A stretch of 64,000 nucleotides of DNA from Pseudomonas sp. GR 6-02. GTDB taxonomy: Bacteria; Pseudomonadota; Gammaproteobacteria; Pseudomonadales; Pseudomonadaceae. Within the stretch, counting starts at the first letter, position 1. The number at the start of each line of letters is the position of its first letter. Below the pieces are notes generated by a model. The model was not told the origin of the DNA. It saw only the letters and a list, made by a program, of their open reading frames with translations, and did no database searches. Location of the stretch: assembly GCF_001655615.1 (NCBI RefSeq), contig NZ_CP011567.1, positions 4,597,001 to 4,661,000 of the forward strand, written 5' to 3'. The position numbers were made by a program, and so were the translations under genes. Positions 23,502 to 32,630 of this stretch are shown here, one piece after another.

Positions 23502-24653
23502 TTATTTCTTTAATCCTGCGATGCACGGTGAGACAAACAGTTCGCCCTTCCACGCGCCCCGCACCGTGCGTTTGGCGACAATCAGCCACATCACCGCCAG
23601 CATGGCCACCAACACGCAACCAAAGACACTGAAAAACGTCAGGTTCAAGGTGCTGGCCAGTTTCAGCGTAGTCAGGGAATAGACACCCAGCGGGAACGTG
23701 AAACCCCACCAGCCGAGATTGAACGGGATACCGGCGCGCAAGTAACGCACGGTGATCAGCAGTGCTATCAGCATCCACCAAAGCCCGAAGCCCCACAGCG
23801 TGATCCCGGCCACCAGCCCAAGCCCCTCAGCTATTTCACCGATCCCCGGCAGACCGTTGGCGGCAAAGATCGCCGGCGCGTCGGCACCCAGCAGCAACAT
23901 GCCCAGCGCACCCGTGCCAATCGGCCCAAGCGCCAGCCAGCTCGAGGCGGCCATGTTTTCGTGGGGCAATTTATGCAACGCCATGCGCAGCAACAGGATG
24001 GTCAGAATGCTGAACGCCACCGGCAGGGAAAAAGCCCAAAGCACGTAGCTGGTCACCAGCACCACTAACTGCGTATGAGCATCGGCGAGGTGCGGCGCCA
24101 GCAAGCCACCACTGGCAGCCGCCACTTCCGCCGCCACCACCGGCAACAGCCAGACAGCGGTCATCTGGTCGATGCTGTGCTCCTGACGGGTGAACATCAT
24201 GTAGGGAATCAGTACGCCGCAGGCCAGCGACATCGCCACGTCCAGCCACCACAGCACTTCGGCGACATGAATCACACCGTCGCCCCAGCGCGGCAGGCCG
24301 AACAGCAGAAAGCCATTGATGATGGTCGCCAGGCCCATGGGAATGGTGCCGAAAAACATCGAAACCGTGGAGTGGCCGAAAATCCGCCGCGCTTCGTCGA
24401 AGAACATGACCCAACGCGCGGCATACATGGCCGTGAACAACACAAACAGGCCAATATTTAATAGCCACAAGCCTTCGGCCAACGCATGCAGACCGGGAGT
24501 CGACACCGGCAGTTGCGCAAGCGCAAGCGCCAATACACCAGTGCCCATGGTCGCCGCGAACCAGTTCGGGGTGAATTGGCGGATGGCTTCTCTTGGGTGC
24601 TGCAGATGACTGAACGGCTTGATACCGGGTTTAACGCTACGGGTGCAGGTCAT
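23502..24653 (-). CDS. TDT/TehA-family anion channel or transporter
   Basis: A 383-residue protein with about ten helices. The start at 24653 has AGGAG 7 bases upstream. FTPNWFAATMGTGVLALAL near the N-terminus and the TehA-like five-fold helical-hairpin layout identify the tellurite-resistance/dicarboxylate transporter (TDT, SLAC1-like) family. Members include the sulfite exporter Ssu1, malate transporter Mae1 and channel TehA. Substrate not determinable. AT-rich sequence upstream (24690-24760) has short inverted repeats (for example ATATCGATAT) that could bind a regulator. Confidence 0.88.
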   Translation of the reverse strand: MTCTRSVKPGIKPFSHLQHPREAIRQFTPNWFAATMGTGVLALALAQLPVSTPGLHALAEGLWLLNIGLFVLFTAMYAARWVMFFDEARRIFGHSTVSMFFGTIPMGLATIINGFLLFGLPRWGDGVIHVAEVLWWLDVAMSLACGVLIPYMMFTRQEHSIDQMTAVWLLPVVAAEVAAASGGLLAPHLADAHTQLVVLVTSYVLWAFSLPVAFSILTILLLRMALHKLPHENMAASSWLALGPIGTGALGMLLLGADAPAIFAANGLPGIGEIAEGLGLVAGITLWGFGLWWMLIALLITVRYLRAGIPFNLGWWGFTFPLGVYSLTTLKLASTLNLTFFSVFGCVLVAMLAVMWLIVAKRTVRGAWKGELFVSPCIAGLKK

Positions 24654-24759
24654 GGCGAACTCCTGTCCTCTAATGAGGGAGGCGCTCATGATAGATCCGA
24701 ATAGAATATCGATATAACGGGTAATATCTCTAACTGTTATCTGTTTTATAGATATAGCA

Positions 24760-25071
24760 TCAGACGCTGCCTTCAGTCTCGATCACCAATATCCTCGCCA
24801 CGCCCTGCGGATGAGCCACATGTTCGGTGCCCACCGAGGCATAAAAAATATCGCCGACCTCCAGCAGGGTTTCCTTTTCGAGGCCTGCTTCGCGATAACG
24901 CATCTGCACCTGACCGTCGAGCACCACGAACACTTCCTGGCCATCGTTGACGTGCCATTTATACGGCTGATCGGTCCAGTGCAAACGGGTGGTGATACCG
25001 TTCATGTTGGCGATGTCCAGCGCCGCCCAGGCGCGGTCACCGGTGAAGGATTTGCTGCGGATGATCTTCAT
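24760..25071 (-). CDS. Small cupin-domain protein
   Basis: A 103-residue single cupin. The start at 25071 (MKIIRSKSFTGDRAW) is the natural one. Cupin motif 1 is represented by KWHVNDGQEVFVVLDGQVQM and motif 2 by GDIFYASVGTEHVAHP; the two His (in WHV and EHV) and the Glu (QEV) are candidate metal ligands. Function unknown; single-domain cupins of this kind are often dioxygenases, isomerases or sensors. It is 42 bases downstream of the MFS gene on the same strand and may be co-transcribed with it. Confidence 0.82.
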   Translation of the reverse strand: MKIIRSKSFTGDRAWAALDIANMNGITTRLHWTDQPYKWHVNDGQEVFVVLDGQVQMRYREAGLEKETLLEVGDIFYASVGTEHVAHPQGVARILVIETEGSV

Positions 25072-25113
25072 GGGTCGGTCCGTCGAAATGAATGGCGGTG
25101 CCAAGGCTAACGG

Positions 25114-26307
25114 TCATCTGACATCGACGCCACAGACTTTGACAGACCGCTCACGAAGCAAGCCGATCAGCGCACCGAGCGACAGGATGATCAGTACCGC
25201 GCCGTAACCGTCAGTGGTCGCCACCAGCCCAAAGCTGCGGGTCAGATTACCGGCCAGCAACGACGGCAAGCAGAACGCCAGATAACTGAGCACATAAAAC
25301 GCCGACATCAACCCGGCCCGCTCATGAGGCAAGGCCAGCGGCACGATGCTGCGCAAGGCGCCAAGGAAACCCGTACCGAATCCGCTGCCCGCCACCAGCG
25401 TGCCGAAGAAAAACAATGGCAGGCTGGCGCTGTGGACCGCCAGCAGAATCAGCGCAACGCCTGCGGGCAGCAAGCTCGCGCCCAGCAGCAAGACCTTGTC
25501 GGCCGGCCGATTGCGCAAGGTGTAGATCATCGAGGCACCGGTCACCGTCAACACGGCCACCGTCGCACCGCCAATCAGGTTCGACGTGGACCCGGTGGCT
25601 GTCCGCACCAGGGACGGCGCCAGGGAGGCGAAAAAGCCGCCGAGCGCCCACACCGCGAGGTCTATCGGCAGCACCCGCCACAACATTCGCCGCGCCTGAA
25701 TCGGCACATGCAGGGTCGGGCGCAGCGAGGCCCAGGCACCCGGTTGTCGACTGACGCTTTCCGGCAGGCGCCAGACGTACAGCGCTTGCATCAAAAACAG
25801 CGCGAACAACACCCAATAGGTCAATTGCAGCGGCAGGGGCGCAAACTCGGCCAATAATCCGCAACCCATGGCCCCCAGCGCCATGCCCAGCAACGGCGCG
25901 ACACTGTTGACCATCGGCCCTTGCTGGCGATCGGTGTCCAGCAACGCCGCACTCAAGACGGCGGTGGCCATTCCCGTCGCAAACCCCTGAAGTACTCGCG
26001 CACCGATCAACCAGGCGACGCTGTCGGCGTTGATGAACAGCAACATCGCCAGCATATTCAGCAACACGGCGGTAAAAATCACCGGTTTGCGCCCCAGATA
26101 ATCCGACAGCGAACCGACCGTGAGCAGCGCCGCCAGCAAGCTGAGGGCGTAGACGCCGAAAATAAGGGTCAGGGTCGCGGCTGAGAACTGCAGGTGCTCC
26201 TGATAGAGGTGATACAACGGGGTCGGCGCGGTGGAAGCGGCGAGAAAACTGAGTAAGGTGATCGCCAGAAACCACAGGCTGGAACGATTTGTCGCTGGAA
26301 GAGACAT
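25114..26307 (-). CDS. MFS efflux transporter
   Basis: A 397-residue major facilitator with 12 predicted helices. The start at ATG 26307 has GGAG 8 bases upstream; a TTG further up is not needed. GSLSDYLGRKPVIF (about 68-81) is the MFS loop 2-3 motif A, and RVLQGFATGMATAV is motif B-like, as in Bcr/AraJ drug or sugar exporters. Transcribed away from the TetR gene, so the exported compound is probably the TetR ligand. The ribosome site is locked inside a 12-bp perfect hairpin (26315-26347). Confidence 0.9.
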   Translation of the reverse strand: MSLPATNRSSLWFLAITLLSFLAASTAPTPLYHLYQEHLQFSAATLTLIFGVYALSLLAALLTVGSLSDYLGRKPVIFTAVLLNMLAMLLFINADSVAWLIGARVLQGFATGMATAVLSAALLDTDRQQGPMVNSVAPLLGMALGAMGCGLLAEFAPLPLQLTYWVLFALFLMQALYVWRLPESVSRQPGAWASLRPTLHVPIQARRMLWRVLPIDLAVWALGGFFASLAPSLVRTATGSTSNLIGGATVAVLTVTGASMIYTLRNRPADKVLLLGASLLPAGVALILLAVHSASLPLFFFGTLVAGSGFGTGFLGALRSIVPLALPHERAGLMSAFYVLSYLAFCLPSLLAGNLTRSFGLVATTDGYGAVLIILSLGALIGLLRERSVKVCGVDVR

Positions 26308-26314
26308 GAGCACA

Positions 26315-26347
26315 CTCCGCAAAAGCTAATTTTTTGCTTTTGCGGAG
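26315..26347. promoter_or_regulatory. 12-bp perfect inverted repeat: TetR operator and/or RNA hairpin
   Basis: CTCCGCAAAAGC, 9-base A/T spacer, GCTTTTGCGGAG. On the MFS transcript the 3' arm contains GCGGAG, the Shine-Dalgarno sequence, 8 bases before the ATG. It may be the operator for the divergent TetR regulator, a hairpin hiding the ribosome site, or both. Confidence 0.7.
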
Positions 26348-26398
26348 TCTGCTACTGGTCAGCGCTTAAAGCAAATTCTTTGTGTTAAGGTCCGCCGC

Positions 26399-26938
26399 AT
26401 GGCTATTAAAGAAGGTTTACGCCCTGGTGGCAGAAGTGCCAGGGTTCAAGAGTCGATTCATTCGGCTGTCCGCGCGCTCCTTGAAGAGCAGGATCGGGCG
26501 ACCCTGACCGTGCCGCAAATCGCTGCCCGGGCCGGGGTGACGCCGTCGACCATTTATCGGCGCTGGGGTGATCTGTCTGCACTGCTGGCCGATGTCGCCC
26601 TCGCCCGCATGCGCCCCGACAGTGAGCCGGCCAATACCGGCAGCCTGCGCGGGGACGTGCGGGCTTGGGCCGAGCAGTATCTGGATGAAATGAGTTCCGA
26701 ACCCGGGCGCAACATGATGCGCGACGTGCAATCCAGCGCCACGCCGGGCTATTGCGTGACGATCATTGGCGGGCAGTTGCAGACGATTCTGGATCGCTAT
26801 CCCGATCAATCACGGCCAAGTGTCGACCGGTTGATCAATATGGTGGTGGCACCGACGGTGTTTCGCATCCTGTTTGCGGCGCAGGCGCTGGAGGTTGAAG
26901 AGTTGCATCGGCTGATCGATATTGCGTTGAGTCAGTAA
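26399..26938 (+). CDS. TetR-family repressor
   Basis: A 179-residue protein. The N-terminal HTH (about 14-60) reads VQESIHSAVRALLEEQDR, then LTVPQIAARAGVTPSTIYRRWGD, with the typical TIYRRW recognition helix. The C-terminal ligand domain (about 75-179) resembles the TetR_C family next to MFS pumps. Divergent from the MFS gene across a 91-base region with a strong palindrome, so it most likely represses the pump and itself. Confidence 0.92.
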   Translation: MAIKEGLRPGGRSARVQESIHSAVRALLEEQDRATLTVPQIAARAGVTPSTIYRRWGDLSALLADVALARMRPDSEPANTGSLRGDVRAWAEQYLDEMSSEPGRNMMRDVQSSATPGYCVTIIGGQLQTILDRYPDQSRPSVDRLINMVVAPTVFRILFAAQALEVEELHRLIDIALSQ

Positions 26939-27110
26939 CGCCGCCTTCGCAGGCAAGCCTCGCTCCCGCAATGACGACCAGGATCTGACGGATACACAAC
27001 CTGCGACACCCCGCCACGCCACGACCTTGGTCGACACTGACTAACTCAGGCGGTCATGCGAGACTGTCTGGATCGGGCGCAGTCCCGGATGTCCTTTGTC
27101 TGGAGTTCCC

Positions 27111-30100
27111 ATGTCGCTGTCCACCGGGCTGATCGCCATTGTCGCCCTGGCCTATATGGCCATCCTGTTCGCCATCGCCTTTTACGGCGACCGTCGCAGC
27201 ACGCCGCTGCCGCCACGGGTGCGTGCCTGGGTGTACAGCCTGTCGCTGGCAGTTTATTGCACCAGCTGGACGTTCTTTGGCGCCGTGGGCCAGGCAGCCG
27301 AACAACTCTGGTCCTTCCTGCCGATCTACCTCGGGCCGATCCTGCTGCTGGTGTGCGCGCCGTGGGTCCTGCAAAAAATGGTGATGATCAGCAAGCAGGA
27401 GAACATCACCTCCATCGCCGACTTCATCGCCGCCCGTTACGGTAAATCTCAGTCCCTGGCGGTAGTCGTCGCGCTGATCTGCCTGGTCGGCGTGCTGCCC
27501 TACATTGCCTTGCAACTCAAGGGCATCGTGCTGGGTGTAAACCTGTTGATCGGCGCCGGCGCCGACGCCATGGGCACGCGCGCGCAGGACACGGCGCTGA
27601 TCGTCTCCCTGGTACTGGCGCTGTTCACCATCGTTTTCGGTACCCGCAACCTCGACGCCACGGAACACCACCGCGGCATGGTGCTGGCGATTGCCTTTGA
27701 ATCGCTGGTCAAGCTGTTCGCTTTTCTCGCGGTCGGCGCGTTCGTGACCTACGGCCTGTACGACGGTTTCGACGACCTGTTCGACCAGGCCATGCTCGCC
27801 CCGCGCCTGGAAGAGTACTGGAAGGAAACCATCAACTGGCCGTCCATGGTGGTGCAGACCGGTGTGGCGATGATGGCGATCATCTGCCTGCCCCGGCAGT
27901 TCCACGTGACCGTGGTGGAAAACATCGACCCCCAGGATTTACGCCTGGCCAAGTGGGTGTTCCCGACGTATCTGGCGCTGGCCGCGCTGTTTGTGGTGCC
28001 GATTGCACTGGCCGGTCAGATGTTGCTACCCAGTTCGGTGCTGCCGGACTCATTTGTTATCAGCCTGCCTCTGGCCCAATCTCACCCTGCCCTGGCAATG
28101 CTGGCGTTTATCGGCGGCGCTTCGGCGGCGACCGGCATGGTGATTGTCGCCAGCGTGGCGCTGTCGACCATGCTCTCCAACGACATGCTGCTGCCATGGT
28201 TGCTGCGGCGCAACAACGCCGAACGGCCATTCGAAGTGTTCCGCCAGTGGATGCTTTCGGTGCGCCGGGTGAGCATTGTGGTCATTCTGCTGCTGGCCTA
28301 CGTCAGCTATCGCCTGCTGGGCTCGACCGCGAGCCTGGCGACCATCGGCCAGATTGCCTTCGCCGCCGTGACCCAACTGGCCCCGGCCATGCTCGGCGCG
28401 CTGTACTGGAAACAGGCTAACCGCCGTGGCGTGTTTGCCGGTCTGGCCACCGGGACATTCCTCTGGTTCTACACCCTGGTGTTGCCGGTTGCCGCCAACA
28501 GCCTCGGCTTGCCCTTGAGCAGTTTTCCGGGCCTGGCCTGGCTGCAAAGCAATCCGCTGAACCTGCCGATCACGCCGCTGACTCAGGGCGTGGTGTTGTC
28601 CCTGGCGGGTAACTTCACCTTGTTCGCCTGGGTCTCGGTGCTGTCACGCACACGGGTTTCGGAGCACTGGCAGGCCGGTCGTTTCATCGGCCAGGAAATC
28701 AGCCCCCGCCCCAGCGCCCGCTCGATGCTGGCGGTACAGATCGACGATTTGCTGCAACTGGCTGCCCGGTTTGTCGGCGAAGAACGGGCCCGTCAGAGCT
28801 TCATCCGTTTCGCCTACCGCCAGGGCAAAGGCTTCAACCCGAACCAGAACGCCGACGGCGAATGGATCGCCCATACCGAACGCTTGCTGGCCGGTGTACT
28901 CGGCGCCTCTTCGACTCGGGCGGTGGTAAAAGCCGCCATCGAAGGTCGGGAAATGCAACTGGAGGACGTCGTACGGATCGCCGACGAAACCTCGGAAGTG
29001 CTGCAATTCAACCGCGCCCTGCTGCAAGGCGCCATCGAGAACATCACCCAGGGCATCAGCGTGATCGACCAGTCGCTGAAACTGGTGGCCTGGAACCGGC
29101 GCTACCTGGAGCTGTTCAACTACCCCGACGGTTTGATCAGCGTCGGCCGACCGATTGCCGACATCATTCGCTACAACGCCGAACGCGGCCTGTGTGGCCC
29201 CGGCGAAGCGGAAGTGCATGTCGCCCGCCGCTTGCACTGGATGCGTCAGGGCCGCGCCCATACCTCCGAGCGACTGTTCCCCAACGGCCGAGTGATCGAA
29301 CTGATCGGCAACCCGATGCCCGGCGGCGGTTTCGTCATGAGTTTCACCGACATTACCGCGTTCCGCGAAGCCGAGCAGGCGCTGACCGAAGCCAATGAAG
29401 GCCTTGAGCGGCGGGTCGCCGAACGGACCCACGAACTGTCGCAACTCAACCTTGCCCTGACCGAAGCCAAGGGCACCGCCGAATCGGCCAACCAGTCGAA
29501 AACCCGTTTCCTGGCCGCCGTCAGCCATGACTTGATGCAACCGCTGAACGCCGCGCGGCTGTTCTCCGCCGCCCTCTCCCATCAGGAAGAGGGTTTGTCC
29601 AGCGAAGCGCAGAAGCTGGTTCATCACCTGGACAGCTCACTGCGTTCGGCCGAAGACCTGATCAGTGATCTGCTGGATATTTCCCGTCTGGAAAGCGGCA
29701 AGATCAACCCTGATCGCAGGCCCTTCGTGCTCAATGAGTTGTTTGACACGCTGGGAGCCGAGTTCAAGGCACTTGCTCAGGAACAGGGGCTGAAATTCCG
29801 CGTCCGGGGCAGCACGCTACGGATCGACAGTGACATCAAACTGCTGCGACGGATCTTGCAGAACTTCCTGACCAATGCCTTCCGCTACGCCAGAGGCCCC
29901 GTGCTGCTCGGCGTTCGGCGGCGCAACGGCGAGCTGTGCCTGGAGGTCTGGGACCGTGGACCGGGTATTCCGAAAGACAAACAACAGGTGATTTTCGAAG
30001 AGTTCAAACGCCTCGACAGCCACCAGACCCGGGCCGAGAAAGGCCTGGGCCTGGGGCTGGCGATTGCCGATGGACTGTGCCGCGTGCTCGGTCACACTTT

Positions 30101-30581
30101 GCGCGTACGCTCCTGGCCGGGGCGCGGCAGTGTATTCAGTGTCAGCGTGCCGTTGGCTCGGGCACAAGCCGCGGTGCCGGCCAAGGTTGCCGAACTCAAT
30201 GGCCATTTGCTCGGCGGCGCACAGGTGCTGTGCATTGATAACGAGGACAGCATCCTGATCGGCATGAACAGCCTGCTCACGCGCTGGGGTTGCCAGGTCT
30301 GGACCGCGCGCAACCGTGATGAATGCGCGACGCTGCTCAACGACGGGATGCGCCCGCAGTTGGCGCTGGTGGATTACCACCTGGACGATGGCGAGACCGG
30401 AACCGACTTGATGGCGTGGTTGCGCACGCAATTGGGCGAGCCGGTGCCGGGGGTGGTGATCAGCGCCGATGGACGGCCGGAGACCGTGGCCCAGGTGCAT
30501 GCAGCGGGCCTGGATTACCTGGCCAAACCGGTGAAGCCGGCGGCGTTGCGGGCGTTGTTGAGTCGGCATTTGCCGTTGTAA
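27111..30581 (+). CDS. SLC5 (Na+/solute symporter)-PAS hybrid histidine kinase with receiver
   Basis: A 1156-residue protein. The start at 27111 has TGGAG 6 bases upstream. Domains: an SLC5/proline-symporter-like domain of about 13 helices (about 1-540), a linker, a PAS domain (about 640-750), a coiled coil (ERRVAERTHELSQLNLALTEA), HisKA with the phospho-acceptor His806 in VSHDLMQPLNAA, HATPase_c (N box near FLTNAFRYA, GPGIPKDK, GLGLGLAI) and a C-terminal receiver with Asp1088 in LVDYHLDDG. The architecture is that of CbrA relatives with an added receiver (NahK-type group). The membrane part may sense or carry a solute; no partner regulator gene is adjacent. Confidence 0.93.
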   Translation: MSLSTGLIAIVALAYMAILFAIAFYGDRRSTPLPPRVRAWVYSLSLAVYCTSWTFFGAVGQAAEQLWSFLPIYLGPILLLVCAPWVLQKMVMISKQENITSIADFIAARYGKSQSLAVVVALICLVGVLPYIALQLKGIVLGVNLLIGAGADAMGTRAQDTALIVSLVLALFTIVFGTRNLDATEHHRGMVLAIAFESLVKLFAFLAVGAFVTYGLYDGFDDLFDQAMLAPRLEEYWKETINWPSMVVQTGVAMMAIICLPRQFHVTVVENIDPQDLRLAKWVFPTYLALAALFVVPIALAGQMLLPSSVLPDSFVISLPLAQSHPALAMLAFIGGASAATGMVIVASVALSTMLSNDMLLPWLLRRNNAERPFEVFRQWMLSVRRVSIVVILLLAYVSYRLLGSTASLATIGQIAFAAVTQLAPAMLGALYWKQANRRGVFAGLATGTFLWFYTLVLPVAANSLGLPLSSFPGLAWLQSNPLNLPITPLTQGVVLSLAGNFTLFAWVSVLSRTRVSEHWQAGRFIGQEISPRPSARSMLAVQIDDLLQLAARFVGEERARQSFIRFAYRQGKGFNPNQNADGEWIAHTERLLAGVLGASSTRAVVKAAIEGREMQLEDVVRIADETSEVLQFNRALLQGAIENITQGISVIDQSLKLVAWNRRYLELFNYPDGLISVGRPIADIIRYNAERGLCGPGEAEVHVARRLHWMRQGRAHTSERLFPNGRVIELIGNPMPGGGFVMSFTDITAFREAEQALTEANEGLERRVAERTHELSQLNLALTEAKGTAESANQSKTRFLAAVSHDLMQPLNAARLFSAALSHQEEGLSSEAQKLVHHLDSSLRSAEDLISDLLDISRLESGKINPDRRPFVLNELFDTLGAEFKALAQEQGLKFRVRGSTLRIDSDIKLLRRILQNFLTNAFRYARGPVLLGVRRRNGELCLEVWDRGPGIPKDKQQVIFEEFKRLDSHQTRAEKGLGLGLAIADGLCRVLGHTLRVRSWPGRGSVFSVSVPLARAQAAVPAKVAELNGHLLGGAQVLCIDNEDSILIGMNSLLTRWGCQVWTARNRDECATLLNDGMRPQLALVDYHLDDGETGTDLMAWLRTQLGEPVPGVVISADGRPETVAQVHAAGLDYLAKPVKPAALRALLSRHLPL

Positions 30582-30606
30582 TAAATGCGTCTGGCTAGCC
30601 CAGAAC

Positions 30607-30748
30607 CTGTGGCGAGGGAGCTTGCTCCCGCTAGACTGCGCAGCAGTCGCAAAACACGCAACGCGGATTGCTTTACGGGAAACGGGGGCTGCTGCGCAGC
30701 CCAACGGGAGCAAGCTCCCTCGCCACAGCAAGCCCCCTCGCCACAGAT
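30607..30748. repeat. REP cluster, GTGGCGAGGGAGC family
   Basis: A direct copy at 30609 (GTGGCGAGGGAGCTTGCTCC), an inverted copy ending near 30727, and a half copy CCCCCTCGCCACA right after it. Between convergent hybrid-kinase and rmuC genes. Confidence 0.85.
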
Positions 30749-30766
30749 GCCATCGAAAAAGATGGC

Positions 30767-32245
30767 TTATTCGGGCAACTCGGCCAAGCCATCGACATCC
30801 GTCATGGCCCGCTCCAGCAGGTCCGCCGGCAAGCTCTTGCTGGCCCGCGCGCCAAGCAATTTGAGCTGTTCGCTGCGACTGACCAGGTTGCCACGGCCTT
30901 CTGTCAGCTTATTGCGGGCAGAGCTGTAGGCCTTGTCCAGCTGCTGCAAGCGATTGCCGACCTCATCCAGATCCTGAATGAACAACACGAACTTGTCGTA
31001 CAGCCACCCGGCGCGCTCGGCGATTTCCCGAGCGTTCTGGCTCTGGCGTTCCTGCTTCCACAGACTGTCGATGACCCGCAAAGTGGCCAGCAACGTGGTC
31101 GGGCTGACGATCACGATGTTGCGGTCGAAGGCCTCCTGAAACAACGTCGGCTCTGCCTGTAACGCCGCGGAAAACGCCGCTTCGATCGGGACGAAAAGCA
31201 GGACGAAATCCAGGCTGTGCAACCCGTCGAGCCGCTTGTAGTCCTTGCCGGCCAGGCCTTTGACATGATTGCGCAGGGACAGCACGTGCTGCTTGATGGC
31301 GATCTGGCCGATGCCGTCGTCTTCGGCGGCCACATATTGCTGATAAGCCGTGAGGCTGACCTTGGAATCGACCACGACCTGCTTGTCGCCAGGCAGGTAA
31401 ATAATCACGTCCGGCTGGAATCGCTCACCGTCCGGCCCCTTCAGATTGACCTGGGTCTGGTACTCGCGCCCCTTCTCCAGCCCCGCGTGTTCAAGCACCC
31501 GTTCAAGAATCAGTTCACCCCAATTGCCTTGGGTTTTCTGCCCTTTCAAGGCGCGGGTGAGGTTGGTGGCTTCGTCGCTCAGGCGCAGGTTCAGTTGTTG
31601 CAGACGCTCCAGTTCCTTGGCCAGGGAAAAGCGCTCGCGGGCTTCGGCCTGATAACTTTCCTCGACGCGCTTTTCGAACGACTGGATGCGCTCCTTCAAC
31701 GGATCGAGCAATTGCCCCAGACGCTGCTGACTGGTTTCGGCAAAACGCTGTTCGCGCTCGTCGAAGATCTTGCCCGCCAGCTCGGCGAATTGCGCTCGCA
31801 GCTCGTCTCGCGAGCCTTGCAGGTCGTTGAGGCGCTGCTGATGGCTTTCCTGCTGCTCACGCAACTCGGCGTTGAGGGAGGCAGCCTGAGCGTCCAGGCG
31901 ACGCAACTCAGCTTCTTTGCCGGCACGTTCGATGTTCCAGGCGTGGGCTGCGTCGCGGGCATCGTCGCGTTCGATCTGCAGCAATTCGACTTCACGGCGC
32001 AGGGCTGCCAGATCGGCTTGTTTGGCGGCGTTGGCCTGGCTCAGGTCAGCGACTTCATCACGGCAGGTGTCGAGCTGGGCGTTCAAGCCATCCTGCGTCA
32101 GCTGGGCCATGGCCAGGCGCTCTTCCAGCAATGCCAGTTCGGCCTGCCCCGTACTCGCCCGACGCTGAAGTTGCCAAGCCAGTACCAGCAATGGCAGTGC
32201 AGCGCCCGCCAGCCCCAGCAATGCGCTGGTCAAGTCCATCGCCAT
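30767..32245 (-). CDS. rmuC: DNA recombination protein RmuC
   Basis: A 492-residue protein. The start at ATG 32245 (AGGAG 5 bases upstream) precedes a hydrophobic helix (LLGLAGAALPLLVLAWQL), then a long coiled coil rich in Glu, Gln and Leu (about 30-240). The RmuC nuclease-like domain (about 255-460) has NWGELILERVLEHAGLEKG, PDVIIYLPGDKQVVVDSKVS and VPIEAAFSAAL; the Asp and D-S-K residues fit a PD-(D/E)XK fold. RmuC limits rearrangements at inverted repeats and has been linked to anti-phage or anti-stress roles. Confidence 0.93.
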   Translation of the reverse strand: MAMDLTSALLGLAGAALPLLVLAWQLQRRASTGQAELALLEERLAMAQLTQDGLNAQLDTCRDEVADLSQANAAKQADLAALRREVELLQIERDDARDAAHAWNIERAGKEAELRRLDAQAASLNAELREQQESHQQRLNDLQGSRDELRAQFAELAGKIFDEREQRFAETSQQRLGQLLDPLKERIQSFEKRVEESYQAEARERFSLAKELERLQQLNLRLSDEATNLTRALKGQKTQGNWGELILERVLEHAGLEKGREYQTQVNLKGPDGERFQPDVIIYLPGDKQVVVDSKVSLTAYQQYVAAEDDGIGQIAIKQHVLSLRNHVKGLAGKDYKRLDGLHSLDFVLLFVPIEAAFSAALQAEPTLFQEAFDRNIVIVSPTTLLATLRVIDSLWKQERQSQNAREIAERAGWLYDKFVLFIQDLDEVGNRLQQLDKAYSSARNKLTEGRGNLVSRSEQLKLLGARASKSLPADLLERAMTDVDGLAELPE

Positions 32246-32306
32246 AGCCACTCCTGCCGATTAGATAAAGCGTGAAGGTTAACCAAGGCGTCAGGTCTTG
32301 GACAGC

Positions 32307-32630
32307 TCAGTCTTCGATCAGGCCGAGTTCCTGCTGGGCGCGTCGGTCCCCTGCGCGCGCAGCCTGGCGCAACAGGTCCTGGCCAATACGGCGATCCCGG
32401 GCATTCCCGCATTCGCGGCACATCAATTGGCCGAGGCGGCTTTGCGCGGCCACTACGCCTTCACGGGCAGGTTGCTTGAGTAAACGTCCGGCGAAGTGTT
32501 TGACGTTGGGGTTTTCGCCCAGGCGCGGGCTGTCCAGTAGCCACTCGGCCACACGCATCGAAAAGCGCTTGGGTGGGTTAATGCTGGAGGGTGCTGAGGC
32601 AGGAGAGACTGGTACTGAGCGAAACTTCAT
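32307..32630 (-). CDS. Small Sel1-like repeat protein
   Basis: A 107-residue protein; the start at 32630 has no clear Shine-Dalgarno sequence, and an internal ATG at 32558 is possible. The C-terminal half has a Sel1-like helix pair: EGVVAAQSRLGQLMC, then RDRRIGQDLLRQAARAGDRRAQQELGL. A Cys-x2-Cys (CREC) interrupts the first repeat. Ends 61 bases before the rmuC start on the same strand, so co-transcription is possible. Confidence 0.65.
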   Translation of the reverse strand: MKFRSVPVSPASAPSSINPPKRFSMRVAEWLLDSPRLGENPNVKHFAGRLLKQPAREGVVAAQSRLGQLMCRECGNARDRRIGQDLLRQAARAGDRRAQQELGLIED

